From assembly GCA_034440575.1 (NCBI GenBank), contig JAOTOL010001602.1, positions 1,443,501 through 1,507,500 on the forward strand: a stretch of DNA of 64,000 nucleotides, written 5' to 3'. Below the pieces are notes generated by a model. That model was not told where the DNA came from and made no database searches. It was given only the letters and a program-made list of their open reading frames with translations. Of the stretch, positions 35,767 to 47,400 are shown piece by piece. A program made the position numbers and the translations under genes. Numbering within the stretch: the stretch's first letter is position 1; each line of letters begins with the position of its first letter. The stretch comes from Imbricaverruca yamaguchii (lineage: Eukaryota > Arthropoda > Thecostraca > Neoverrucidae).

Positions 35767-38229
35767 GTGCTAGAGCCTCTCAAGTCGATGATCTTTCAAC
35801 ATTGCATTGTGAAGAATGGTCATGCACATCGGGAATCATAACATTGGGTGGTGGCGGTTGTTACCATACTAGGCCGAGTTGCTACCATTGCCTGTGGTAC
35901 CCTCGGCTGACCTACCTTTGGTGGATGTGCTGTGCTTCCACCACCAGTTTGCTGTGGACACGCATTAACCGGATAAGCTTTACCCTTCTCGCCCCATTTT
36001 TAAAGTCATCAGTGTAACTTTGCTTTGGACACCGATTAGCCAATACAGTAGCTGTCCACACCAGTCTGGCTGACAAAAAGTCATTGACAATACCAAAAAT
36101 GAAAATAAAAACGCGACAGCCAAGCATGTTACTGTGAGAGAGATAGCAGAACATTTTCCCAGCATGCCTTCCAAAACTCAACCATGGAGCCGGCCCTGGG
36201 CAAAGTAAGATAGTAATGCAAAATTGCATCCTGGTGGAATAGCTAGTTGGGAAAAACACAATATTTCAGAGTAGTCACTCGAAACGTTCAGTCCAAACAA
36301 CAGGGTTGCAAGGGACCGCGAAATTTTGCTTACCCGCTATCCTGTGATAAGGTTAAAAGTACGTTGACTGAATAATTGCCTTCTGTTTAATTAGTGTTAT
36401 TGCTGTTTTTGGTGAAGCGGTTATGATGCGTTTTCAAGGCTTTCTGTTACACAGATCAGGTTATAGTGTAACAAGTCAGACTCCGTGAATATGCGAAACT
36501 GTTGTTTCGTGCACGAACATTGTTTTACCTGACAAACCGAGATTGGAATTGCCTTCACTTGACCCTGACGTTGTATAACTGGAGACATGTGGAACATGAA
36601 ATATGCTTCCTACTATTTAAAGCAACTTCATTTTATAATGTATATGGCAAGGCCTGGATGTACCTTTTCGTTTCATTAGTTGGAATGGTGCAATGAAATT
36701 TTCCGAAGTACTATTATTTACCTTGTGACATACAATATGTACTCAGGTTTTACCGGACTTATATTTCAGCGCTATCTAACCAGAGGCCAGGGATACGGAC
36801 ATGGAATATCCGTGGCATCGTACTTGAAGTTCATTTAAGAAAAAGTGGGCTGAGATCAGGGCCAACAGCCAGTTTCGCTCTGAATTTTGTGCTCTACTTA
36901 TGGCCGGCATATTTGTTCAACTTGTTTTAGAGTGCATTGATGTGGCATGCCACATTATTATGTTGTGTTGTGGCGGAAACATTCAACATTAGAAATGAGA
37001 TATGAATATACACCTCTTTCAACGGCTATCTATTGAGATTCAATTTGCTGTGTGATCGCTTCCGAAATTAGGTGGCACCTGCATAGGGATTCCTTTGAGC
37101 CTTTCACTGGGTGCGGATGTGTCGACTACTCAGTGGTGTGTTCGAGTGGCAGATGATTGTATATGTATGTATGCGATTCCAGCAGTACGGTGGACCAATT
37201 ATTAGTAATAAGTGGCATTTAGTTGCCGTCGCGACTTGCGTGACGCCGCAAATGAAGTTTGTAGACAGCGCCATTTTAATTAGATGCATGAAGCGACTCC
37301 GACCACAAGCTGACAGTTTGTGATGGCAGAGGTCTACCGTCCGGGCATTTCCACTCAAATTCCACTAATAATTCGTGCCTCGCTTTACGTATGCACCCTC
37401 GGGTGGTGTTGTGGCCGATAAACCCACGCCAATTAAACGTCTGCACGGGTTGGGTCGTTCTATTGATTATAAATTGGTGGCTGGTTTGGTAGAATGGACC
37501 TTATTATTTTTACCGCATAATTGCTGTGCAGTGATGTTGCATTGTATGGTGCCAACAGAAAGGTGCGTCTTTGCACATACCTACGCCATCACCCCTCCCT
37601 CTCCCCCTTTAACTAGGCATGAGCCATCCAATGGTGGAACATCTCAGTATTACAGTTTTTCTTCTCCATTCACTTGACCACACGAATATTGAAGGTTTTC
37701 TCCGGAGAACATCGTCGGCGCTAGCACACCAGTCCCAAAGCGACCGACCATGGAATGGTGTACATCGCATGGCGAGTGGCGCGCGGTCCTCGTGCAGGCA
37801 TGGGCTCGATGAGCGGCGTTCGATGAATTCATGTGTATTCCCTTCAACCGAACAGCTGCACGAAGATTTGGTGCCCAGGTTCAAGCTGTTCGTTTTTGTG
37901 TCAGGCAGAAATCGCTGTTGCAACAAATGTCTGTCATCTAACAAATGTTGCGTCATCTTACTATGACGGTATGATTGTTGCTGTTGTTGTTTAAAACCAG
38001 TGACCCGGGAGCGCCTAAGCACCATGTGCCACTGGCGCGAACCATGCACCAAGAGCATGGCCTCACGTGGAGCATGGGAGCAGCGAGATTGCACGACTTA
38101 ACAATTGAAAAGTGTTCTATATTTATACTCGAACCAGGGCTACCATTCGTCATGCCGTTATTGGTGATGGCAGGCCGTCATGCCCCAAATGTTGACTTGC
38201 CAGTAGTTTTATTTAGTGTTACCCGTAAC

Positions 38230-38772
38230 TCAAATGCAACCCATTTCTGAATTAGCAGGTTCAGATGCGAGTCGTATTGAAATCATGGTCATTTCCGATT
38301 TGCGCAATTTGACCTGAACTCCATGATCCATCTCGGATCTTTCCTTCTTAAAAAATAAGATGCCGTCCCTAATAAAGTTGAGGAAGCGGTCACTAGGGAA
38401 GTGAGAACTACGCCTGGTTATGAAATATTGTATTTTGCTTTGCAATGGCAATTTTAGTCGGTCGTGGTGGAAGACTTGCGGACTGCACCGCGCCCCACCC
38501 AACAAGAGAACCGTTACGATAGCCATGACAGACACTGCTGGCGTGGAGCCACAATCGAGGCATACATGGCTCCACTGTAGTGTGTGGGAAGACGAGATGA
38601 GACGAGACGAACACTGCGGCTGGTAAGCAGGGACGAGATGAAGGTGGAGCCAACCGGAAGGTGTTCCACTAGCTAAAAAAGAAAAAAAAACAAGTGAATG
38701 GGGTGGCTTGGTCCAGTCCAGCACCATCAACGATTGCTCATCACGCGTCTGATCACCCGGTTGGCGATTCAC
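38230..38772 (-). other. Longest unexplained open frame in unique DNA, 180 residues
   Basis: The frame is open for 543 bases and does not coincide with a simple or tandem repeat. It has Cys, His and Ser in the middle and a basic C-terminal part (FFKKERSEMDH). I see no known domain, signal peptide or cysteine framework. In 64 kb of DNA a chance ORF of this length in moderate-GC sequence is possible, so I do not call it a gene. It deserves a homology and transcript check. Confidence 0.2.
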
Positions 38773-39619
38773 TACCCAGGGACAGGTGGACGCGCACGTG
38801 TACCGTCCGTGGTCATCTTACCACAGACGTGAGTGCTGCACGACGCGCTTTGGCCCAGAATCTTCAGTTTGTGTCGTGAAATTAACGCCGAGGTTTCTCC
38901 GAGCAGGGGTGCCGCCGCCTGGCAACAGCTGCTCCACATATCTATGGACCTCCACACTCGTGATGGGTTTGTATGCCGCATAAACTTAGGGTTGTGCCGA
39001 TCTTGACGTTTTGTGGTGCTGATATCGCTGCGAATGTTGCGGAGGAAGTTTGCTTGGCTCGATGTAGCCCGTTGTGCACATTTGCACTTGGCTGGTATTA
39101 TTGTTTCATATTATTTGGAATATTAACAAAGTAACAAATCACAGCGGCGTGCTTTTATATGCTTGAGGAATTCAGCAAAGTGAAAAACCCCAATCCCATA
39201 TGGGTTGGACTGTTTCAGCTTTTTTCGTGCTGTTTTTCGCAGCATCGCGAGAAAAAAGATTTACTTGCAAAAAAGCATGTGCCGACCACTTCATAGTATA
39301 GTCGATAAAGGCGTGTTATGCATCTGAACACGAAACTCTGACATGGTCATCACTGGAGTTCGACATCAGCATTGCTTCTGACCATCCTCTTGCCGCCCTG
39401 GTTGCTAAAAGAAACCAGGCTTAGCTGGAACACCTCTTAAATGGAAAAGGCAAACACCGGTTAAAGTGATCAGCCAATATCTTTCTTCACATTCACCATT
39501 GACAACGCATTTTAGCGGAAGACAACGCAGCTAACACCACTTACACTGCATTGTGTTCAATGCATGGCGTGAGGCATTGCCCTTTGTACCCACCCGTGTT
39601 GATTGTGTCCGGTATAGCA

Positions 39620-39728
39620 CGTGCCGGTTGTTTCTGCGGCAGGCCGCCAGGGTGCTCCGACGGGTGGCCTCCAGAGGACGCCACCCGTCGGAGCACCCTG
39701 GCGGCCTGCCGCAGAAACAGCCGGTACG
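39620..39728 (+). repeat. 49-bp-arm hairpin with 11-base loop
   Basis: The arms are 39620-39668 and 39680-39728 and are exact reverse complements except at two positions. At both of these a plus-strand RNA would form a G-U wobble, so a transcript from the plus strand could pair along all 49 positions. On the minus strand the same positions would be A-C mismatches. The arms are GC-rich and CpG-rich. The element sits in otherwise unique sequence. It might be a recent inverted duplication, a foldback element or a source of hairpin RNA. The stem is longer than that of most animal microRNA precursors. Confidence 0.85.
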
Positions 39729-40589
39729 GAGGTGCGAGTGCGTCACGATCGACGACGGCACTACCAGCGCGCAGGTGTAGACGTGCACGAGCACGAGGGC
39801 TGGCAGTAGCGCACTGATTGCACAAAGTGCCATCAAGATGAGATGACATTGCCCTCGTATCCTGACGATGCTCAAATACTAGATTGTTCGACTCCTAATC
39901 CCATCGCACTTCTCACACTTTAATCACAGATTAAGAACTATGCATGGTCCTCTTGTCCGGCGTTCGTCAGCAGACGCAAAATTGCATCATCTAGAACATA
40001 TCCTACTTCCTAGGAAGCTAAACCTACTGTGGAAAATCAAATGATGTGTAAGCGCGTAGTTCCTGAAGTCAATAAACCATCAAAGCCGTGGATATATTAG
40101 TCTAGCATGAAGGGCTAATCCTAGGTCCCCTGATTTGGGATCTACACAATCCCACTTGGTGAAGCATACAATGCCATTTTCCTTCTATTACTCAACATTC
40201 GCTCTCACTTCGCTCCGGCCATCATCGAAATCCTTGTTCTCACGTGTCTCTTCCCATATCTGCTGCCGCCCTCCCCGAGTGCGTGGCGCTGCCGACTGTT
40301 GACTGTCCACCGGGTGGCGCCCGGAAGGTCATCAGCCTCGCTGCCGAGCTGGCGATCGTGGCCGTCACCTCTACACCCAAGCGAGCTGGGCTGGAATACG
40401 ATGGGGACAAGGTGATGCGTCTCGGTCTGTGCACTCAATCGATGCACCCAGCGAGCTGCCGGCTCGGTTCGCCGCGCTCGCTCGAGCCTCGTAGCGTCGT
40501 CTCACGCGCGGTGGCTAGGGGTGCCGACGCACTGCACATACCTCGCGTGGAACCCGCTGCCACTCAGCGTCACTTTAACGCCTGTGGCC

Positions 40590-40935
40590 TGCCATACCGG
40601 CCGCAGCAGAGGCCTATCGCCTTGGCCTCACGGCAGGTCATCGCCACGTCACCTGTTCAGACGAATAGTGTGGCAGAGGCCTGTCGCCTTGGCCTCATGA
40701 CAGGTCATCGCCACGTGACCTGTCCAGACGAGTGGTATGGCAGAGGCATGTTACCCTGACCTCACAGCAGGTCATCGCCACGTGACCTGTCCAGACGAGT
40801 GGTATGGCAGAGGTTTGTCACCCTGACCTCACGGCAGGTCATTGCCACGTCACCTGTCCAGACGAGTGGTATGACAGAGGCTTGTCACCCTGACCTCACG
40901 GCAGGTCATCGCCACGTGGCCTGTCCAGGCTTGTG
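40590..40935. repeat. 67-bp minisatellite, about five units
   Basis: The unit, about 67 bp, contains GCAGGTCATCGCCACGTG, ACCTGTCCAGACGAGTGGTA and GGCAGAGGCTTGTCACCC in order and is repeated five times with few changes. Each unit holds an E-box-like CACGTG (CACGTC in two units). This lies between an AGGTCA half-site and its inverted partner TGACCT, eight bases apart in the intact units. The left edge fades into a GC-rich segment at 40250-40600 with the frame of a 171-residue plus-strand ORF, which has no known motif. Confidence 0.88.
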
Positions 40936-41204
40936 CTATGTCATTACGACGCGAATTGACTCAAACAATACAGAGTAAGCATGCACATATATTTCTTCAA
41001 TGGACAGTATCTGCAAGGAAGATCGCCTAGTTCCGGTGCATATCACCTCACACTTTCACTGCAGGAGAGAGCAAGATACCGAAATAATATCATCGACAAA
41101 ATTGCAAAACGCCGGAGAGCTGCAGACCCAGTTCCAGTTCAACGACCAAACTGTTCGAGTGCGTGGCGACATTTCCTTTTCGAACCAATTTCTGAAGACG
41201 GTAC

Positions 41205-41272
41205 CTATGTAGGCACCTGTGTAGGTACCTATGTAGATACATATGTAGGTACCTATGTACCTATGTGGATAC
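41205..41272. repeat. Short tandem repeat of GGTACCTATGTA
   Basis: About six imperfect copies of a 12-base unit (variants GGCACCTGTGTA, GATACATATGTA) are read directly. Confidence 0.9.
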
Positions 41273-42082
41273 TGCTGGTGTTTATGTCTCAGGACTTCAG
41301 GATCAATTTTACAAACAAATTCATCTTCATCGGATTGCCATATGTATTCGCAACTACCTGCAAACGAAACACATTTGCAATGCACGCTCGTTGAGGGCCA
41401 AAGTGGTGGTTGAATTCAGTGCCTAGAAAGCTGCGGGATGGGTAAGGGAGTGCAATACTAATCGTGTTTAGCAAGGATCTCTGTTATTTGGCAAGTACTA
41501 TAAATGTCCATGATGTCCAACAAAAATAAACAATTACTATGCAAAACAGGTGGATGCTGAATGCCCATGTACGCTTATTAGTACGGCGAGAAGAGCATCC
41601 AGCAATCATACATTTGCAACACAACCGTCCGTGACTGAGAACACAACCACAGCCAGTTCCGTTCCGCAACACAGCACAACGCAGTGCCACTGCCTACCAT
41701 GAGCTGTGTCATTCCGTGCGCGTATGGTACACAGCCAATTATAAACTCGTTATCATGATTGGGTAGAGCAGAAGAAACTCTCACTGCATACCCTAGTGCT
41801 ACCTGAGCTTGTAAAGCCATCTTCAAATGACAATGGTAGAAACACAGAATAGGGTTTTGTGTCATTGCTCTGTTCATTGGATGCGCGTAAAAGCCACTTG
41901 CAAGCATCGGAAGCACATGATTTCAGTAAATAATACCAGGTGGGTTTCCTTTGCACTTGATGCAGCCACTATGAAACGAGGTCGAAAAAGAGCGCAGCCG
42001 TCACATTGGTCTTGCTTCAGTTAGTACATACCTTCACTTAAGCGTATCTGAATCAGGTCACTGAGATGTCACGACCCTGGGT

Positions 42083-42440
42083 CAGCCGTGGGCCGCAGGT
42101 GTGGGCCGCAGGTGTGGGCCACAGGTGTGCTGGTCCTGCCGTGGGCCGCAGGTGTGCTGTGTCAGCCGTGGGCCGCAGGTGTGGGCCGCAGGTGTGCTGG
42201 TCCTGCCGCGGGCCGCAGGTGCGCTGGGCCAGCCGTGGGCCGCAGGTGTGCTGAGCCAGCCGTGGGCCGCAGGTGTGCTTGGCCAGCCGTGGGCCGCAGG
42301 TGTGTTGGGTCAGTCGTGGGACGCAGGTGTGCTGTGTCATCCGTGGGCCGCAGGTGCGCTGGGACAGCCGTGGGCCGCAGGTGTACTGGGCTAGCCATGG
42401 GCCGCAGGTGTGCTGTGTCGACTGTAGGAGGTGAACGTGC
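42083..42440. repeat. 27-bp minisatellite with 14 CAGGTG boxes
   Basis: The unit CCGTGGGCCGCAGGTGTGCT plus GGGCCAG is 27 bp. At the left some units are shortened to 12-14 bases. CAGGTG occurs 14 times. No frame is interrupted for a long way on either strand, giving repetitive frames (RRCAGPAVG on plus, THLRPTAGPA on minus); these are products of a unit whose length is a multiple of three, not evidence of a protein. Confidence 0.93.
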
Positions 42441-42499
42441 TGGGCCGGCCGTGGCTAAGTGCCACCGCTGAGGTCGGCCTTTGTCTGCCGACCGGGTTG

Positions 42500-44398
42500 G
42501 AGCGCTGGCTGCAGCAGCAGAGGCGAGCCGACGGCCTGACAGCCGGACAGCGGCAGTGTCAGTGCCGGCAGCGGCAGCGACGTCATGAAGAACGACGGCA
42601 GCAGCAGTGGCACCGGCTGACACAGTGCCCTCACGCTAGCCGGGCAGAGCGGAACCTGGTGGGACTGCAGGAGAGCACCTGCGGCACAACCATACGTCAA
42701 AGTCACATCGGGGGTTCACACAGACCGGGCGGCGGTGGTGGCTATCACAATGGCCAATCATTTAGCATGCATAACATGCATTTCGTATCACGTGGTCTAA
42801 AAGGTAAACTTGTTTATTCTCTACTGCGTGGTCGATGTCTTACAGCGCCCCTTCAGGAGTGAGGACTGTCGGTTGTTTGTGTATGGGTGTCTGTGGGAAG
42901 GGGATGGGATGGGAACGTTGTGCTCCTGAGTTGCCGATAAACGAAAATAAAACTCGAAGTGATTTCGATTTCATAATGATATTATTCCAGATATTATTAA
43001 TTCCGCACAGACGAATGTTTCCTCATGTGTAAGAAGCTGATCCACCCTGCACTGCCATTTTAGAACCTGTTTTCCTGTTTGTTTGAATTGAAAACTTTTT
43101 TTCAATTCAGTGAAGCTGGTACCTCTCCCGGCTGGAGGTTCCTGAAGATTACTAATTAGGAATGTTACCACAAAAGTAATGTTCGTTGGAGACCTTTGGT
43201 GTATATCTGACGAAAATAGCGCAGGAGACGCGTGGACCGGAGCTCTCGCCTCCGACCTCGCTCCCGCCCGAGGGCAGATGAGATCGTTTAACCCCTTGGC
43301 CACGTACGCCACGATGTTGAAAAACAATCTCACAGCTATGTTCCGATCATGATTGACGTTGTTGGAATGTAGTAAGCTAATATTACATCAATACATTTAT
43401 TGATGGAATCCGAAACATTTATTAGATAGCGTCTTGACGCTACGAACAGCTGATATAATAATAAAAAGTGTTTGCGGTGAAAGCAACACACTATATGGAT
43501 GTAACTTGCATTTCTGTCTGCATTATGTATGGTAGCCTGCTCTTATTTTTGCACGCATTTTATTTTTGCGTATGTTTTCGTTTTTGTTTTGGTGAAATCA
43601 GTCTATGATCATTATTTGTCAAGGCCAGCCATATAGATTAAAAGCAAGTAAAGCATCAAAACTATTGCCATCGACTTTACTGCAAACTGATGTGGGACAA
43701 TTTGAGAATTAGTCTACCATTTCCGCGTGTGACCGCGATGACATTTGGTTTGTTCGGGGAAAAAGTTTTAAGAAGCAAAGACGTAACGTCAAGATGCTAA
43801 TGTGTACAGTTAATTTAAATAATATGACGAACACATAGCCAACCCCAACTGCAGGGAAATATTCCTCATCAGCAGCCTCCGGGCTGCCAATGAAGAGTCC
43901 GGGTTTGTGCTTTTACGATTGATCCCAAGACGCCCCACTGAAGCACGGGTCTTCCTTCTATTCACCGATCAGACATAACTCACAACATCTAATAGTAATT
44001 AATCCACGTTCATTTAAAGTCGCGTTAGGTCAGGCGATGTGATGCCTGCAGTCAGGTGACGCTGGCTGTGTGAGCTATGTTTCGAAGCAATCATCAAGTA
44101 AATTGCGTTAATTAATTAGACAATATGGCAGGTGTGCAGTTTGATACCATCCAGGCAATCGAGCGTCACCGCGGTGAGGCTTCAAATAGCACCTGAAGTC
44201 CATGCGACTTCCTGTGGAAAGGTCCTTGCACTACCTGCACCTCACACATCCACTCGTGCGCTGAAAAACATTGACAACCTTATATGTATGTTGAGGTTGG
44301 CCCTGCGTCCCGATAAAGACAGCATACTGTAGGGGATATTATTTAATTATTGTATGCGACAGATCCCCGCAAGCCATGGATCAGAGCCAGTATATTAC
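42500..44398. other. Non-coding sequence downstream of the homeodomain exon
   Basis: A GGCAGC/CAGCAG-rich patch lies at 42510-42620. I searched the minus strand for an OAR-type C-terminal motif (SIAxLRxKA), which would be expected after a Rx-like homeodomain, and did not see one. Later exons of the homeobox gene may lie here unrecognised, or further left. Confidence 0.35.
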
Positions 44399-44495
44399 CT
44401 GATGCCAAGTGGTTGATAAGAAGACCAGTCGGCCCTACTGTGTGCGACATCTTCTCGCGTCTTCGCCATTTGGCTCTTCTGTTCTGGAACCACAC
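44399..44495 (-). CDS. Homeobox exon, C-terminal part of the homeodomain (residue 47 onward)
   Basis: The acceptor is excellent: a pyrimidine tract followed by TTTCGTCAG|GTGTGG, exon starting at 44495. The translation begins VWFQNRRAKWRRREKM, the recognition helix of a Q50 paired-like homeodomain (Trp48, Phe49, Gln50, Asn51, Arg53), with a basic tail. It continues SHTVGPTGLLINHLAS and reaches a possible donor CAG|GTAATA at 44398, phase 1. If that donor is not used the frame reads on for about 18 residues to a stop near 44340. The exon starts in phase 0 and joins perfectly to the phase-0 donor at 49365, 4.87 kb upstream. REK followed a few residues later by GxLL faintly recalls homeobrain proteins (from memory). 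Homeodomain proteins bind TAAT-type sites in the nucleus and set regional identity, here most likely in anterior neural tissue if the homeobrain/Rx guess is right. Confidence 0.95.
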
Positions 44496-44499
44496 CTGA

Positions 44500-47400
44500 C
44501 GAAACACGACAGTGTTAGCCTGGGGTATACTTATGTGAGCATGTAAAGCCGTTCATGACTCCGGACGGCTTTAACGTTACATTTTGGAACCTGTGGGATG
44601 TATCTGTACTTATTGCATGCATGGGAGCATGAATGCCGAACTCCTCCACCCATCAGTGTCATAAATCGTTCTCCGGAGCATCAACTATCTGTGGTAGGAA
44701 CCGTCGCTTCGATCTTCATATCTCTTAAGTGTTGCTGGATGGTTAATATATGACATATGCAACGACGAACCTGAGGCAGTGTGGTCGATGTGTCCATTCA
44801 TCTGCTGCATCTAACCTTCTGGACCTAGAAGCATGTGTTAGATTTGCTCAGTTGCTGTGCATAGTAAGGCGTGGTTATGGATATAAATGCTACTCTTGGA
44901 GCGCTATGTCATTGAAACCAATAGATTCCCTAATATATGCTTATCATTTTTGCCTTGTGAGACAAATATCAATCAGATCCGCTTGGTCTGCCAAGAGTAG
45001 TCCAATCAGTGTGTTCGATATTCTCATCTGTTCGAACCAGAACGAGCTGATCATGTCAAACACTGTCGCTGCGTTGATGGTGGGGTGGGGAGACTTCCCC
45101 CACCCCCACCCTCCAGTTTCGAATGCATGAACGTCTGAGATCGGTGATTTGAGGGGAGGCGTGAGATGGTAGATGTGCGAACCTCGTTCATAGAACTGGC
45201 TCTTGTCATTAATCCAAAAGTTATCTTAAAATCTGAAAGTAGCCATGTCAAAAGCAAAGCAAAAGACATTGTATCCAATGAGTTGTTGTACCACTATGCC
45301 ATCGGAAGCAGAAACTCCGACTCATACTTGCCAAAAGAGCCTGCAAGAGCCAGGGTTTTTGCAAAGAAACCGACAGTTTGGCAGGGTCCTTTGTATGTTT
45401 GGTCCGGCTTGGTGTCAGAACTAAAATTCAGTTGTCTTCGTCATCGCGCCATTGGTAAACGGACATCTGCGAACAAGATTCATTTAATATAACTTGAGTA
45501 GCGTAATCGTATCGTATAGGGCCTGTCCAGAAGATGCCATGAGGACTGAGCTAGTTTGGCGGCACGTTCCGGGTATGCACGATCCAACTTCTTTTAGTAA
45601 ATCTGCAACATCAACAGCGAGGAAGCCGATAACGCTGCATCGATGAAGATCAAGGATCATGTCCAGCGAAGGGAAAAAAAAAAAACGTAATGCATCGACA
45701 TGAAGCCGATGAACCCTGACGCGCCCACAAGTAGCAATCGGCTCTAGCTGTTTACTTGATCGATATTCCATTACTGAGTGGTTAATCCTGCTCCATCATT
45801 TGTCGAAGCAGTTTTTTTTTCAAGGATCACGGGTGCAGAAGTTGTTGAGCTTCAAATGCCAACGCATTATTGAATGGAACTGAAAAAAGTGCTTATTGTA
45901 TGCCATGCTTAAATTGCTACGATGCCGTTGTTTATATTTGCGGTGATGTTCGAAGGTTCAGCCTCAAAATACTCATAGGAATGTAAAAAAGAAAAGCAAT
46001 TATATCAATCGATTCATTTTTCCTCCAAAGGCTATTCAAAGCCATTACTTCCTTGGCGTTCAATTGGACAACAGTGATTGGTGGTAACTTGCACGGAGCT
46101 GGGGTTGGGTTGAGCGGCTGGTGATATGGAGCGACCTACGTTCGTTGATGGCAGGACAAGGCCTGGACATGATGCAAAGACACCAAAGGCACCGAGAACG
46201 CCGCCGACTTTCACCGACCGAGACCGGCGGCCGCTCGCACTGTCAGACTGGCTACCATCGTCAGCTAATCTACTGGATGCATTATTAGACTTCGCGTCAT
46301 TGAATGTACGTCCATCGAAAAGAAGGCTACTTCCCGCCCTTTTGACCACGGTGTCCATCGGCGATTGCCGCAATTGGTGACCCATTACTTATCACAATTG
46401 GTTCGACCGATCAGCTCCCTACGAGGGTTCCTCCATTCCCGCAATATCCAGGCGGTTGGGAGTGTTCAGGGTTTTGACGACAATACGGTAGAGCTGCTCC
46501 GTGAACTGGTTCTAGTGGTGCTAAAAGCCACCTGCGTTTGTAGCGTTGAGAAAGTCATTTGGCACAGAGGAATGAAGGCCGCAGATCGGGAGTCTTGACA
46601 GAAGATCCCTGGGGAGTCCTGGCCGACAAAATTGCTGGGAAACCCAAGCTTCAGGAGCCCCTTCAGGACTGAGGCGACCCCCGTGGAACACGGCGTTGGC
46701 TATCGACTCCGTACTCTTAATCAAATTGGCGGCTCCACCCTTGTTTAGGCACTGGCTAGGAGTTGCCTGCGTTCAACGGAACTGAGACCACTCCAATTAA
46801 AGGGGTAAAGAATGCTTCAATCACAATTATTCCTCTCAGAAAAGGTTCGGCTTGAAGCCTCGTTCCAAATGAGGCAGTGTCGTATGACCGAGAGGAGCCG
46901 CACTGGCAGAACTGAACAGTCTCGCTCACGTGTGCAGACACGTCGATGGGATAGGTGATCTGTTCACCGTGCGACCAGATGCTATCACCATGATCGTCAA
47001 TCCAACTGACATCGTCAGAAATTCAATGGAGCATTGTGAACGCAGACCTCACTGGCAGCTTTACGTAGGACAGAGAACACCGCAGACCATTGTCCGGATC
47101 ATGCCGCCAGGGCGGCGCCACCGTCGGCAGATTAGGCTTGTGTGTGTGTGTGTGTGTGTGCAGCAGCTGCACTCCAGCGGTGCCCGGAACAATGGCGCTG
47201 CCCTAGCCGCGGGCCCATACACAACACTGCCATTGTGGCGCTCACTCGCGTAATACTGTAACTCAGTGCCAAATTGGTAAGCGATCGGCGGCCACGGTGC
47301 TCACGAACCCAGAAAGAGAGGCTAATGGTTCCGATTGTCGAGACTCGGCGGGTGGTCGACTGCACACGGATTATCGTCTCCCTCCATTTGTCCGATGCTA

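Noticed and set aside
39551..39875. Cysteine-containing frames CFCGRPPGCSDGW on both strands
   Set aside because: The identical peptide on both strands is caused by the palindrome at 39620-39728, so it is not evidence of a protein.
42088..42623. Repeat-protein-like frames on both strands (RRCAGPAVG, THLRPTAGPA)
   Set aside because: The 27-bp unit is a multiple of three and stop-free in several frames; no start, signal or flanking exon supports translation.
46032..46385. Open frames on both strands inside the homeodomain intron as an extra homeobox exon
   Set aside because: The two flanking exons join in phase and give a complete homeodomain; no motif or splice pair supports an insert.
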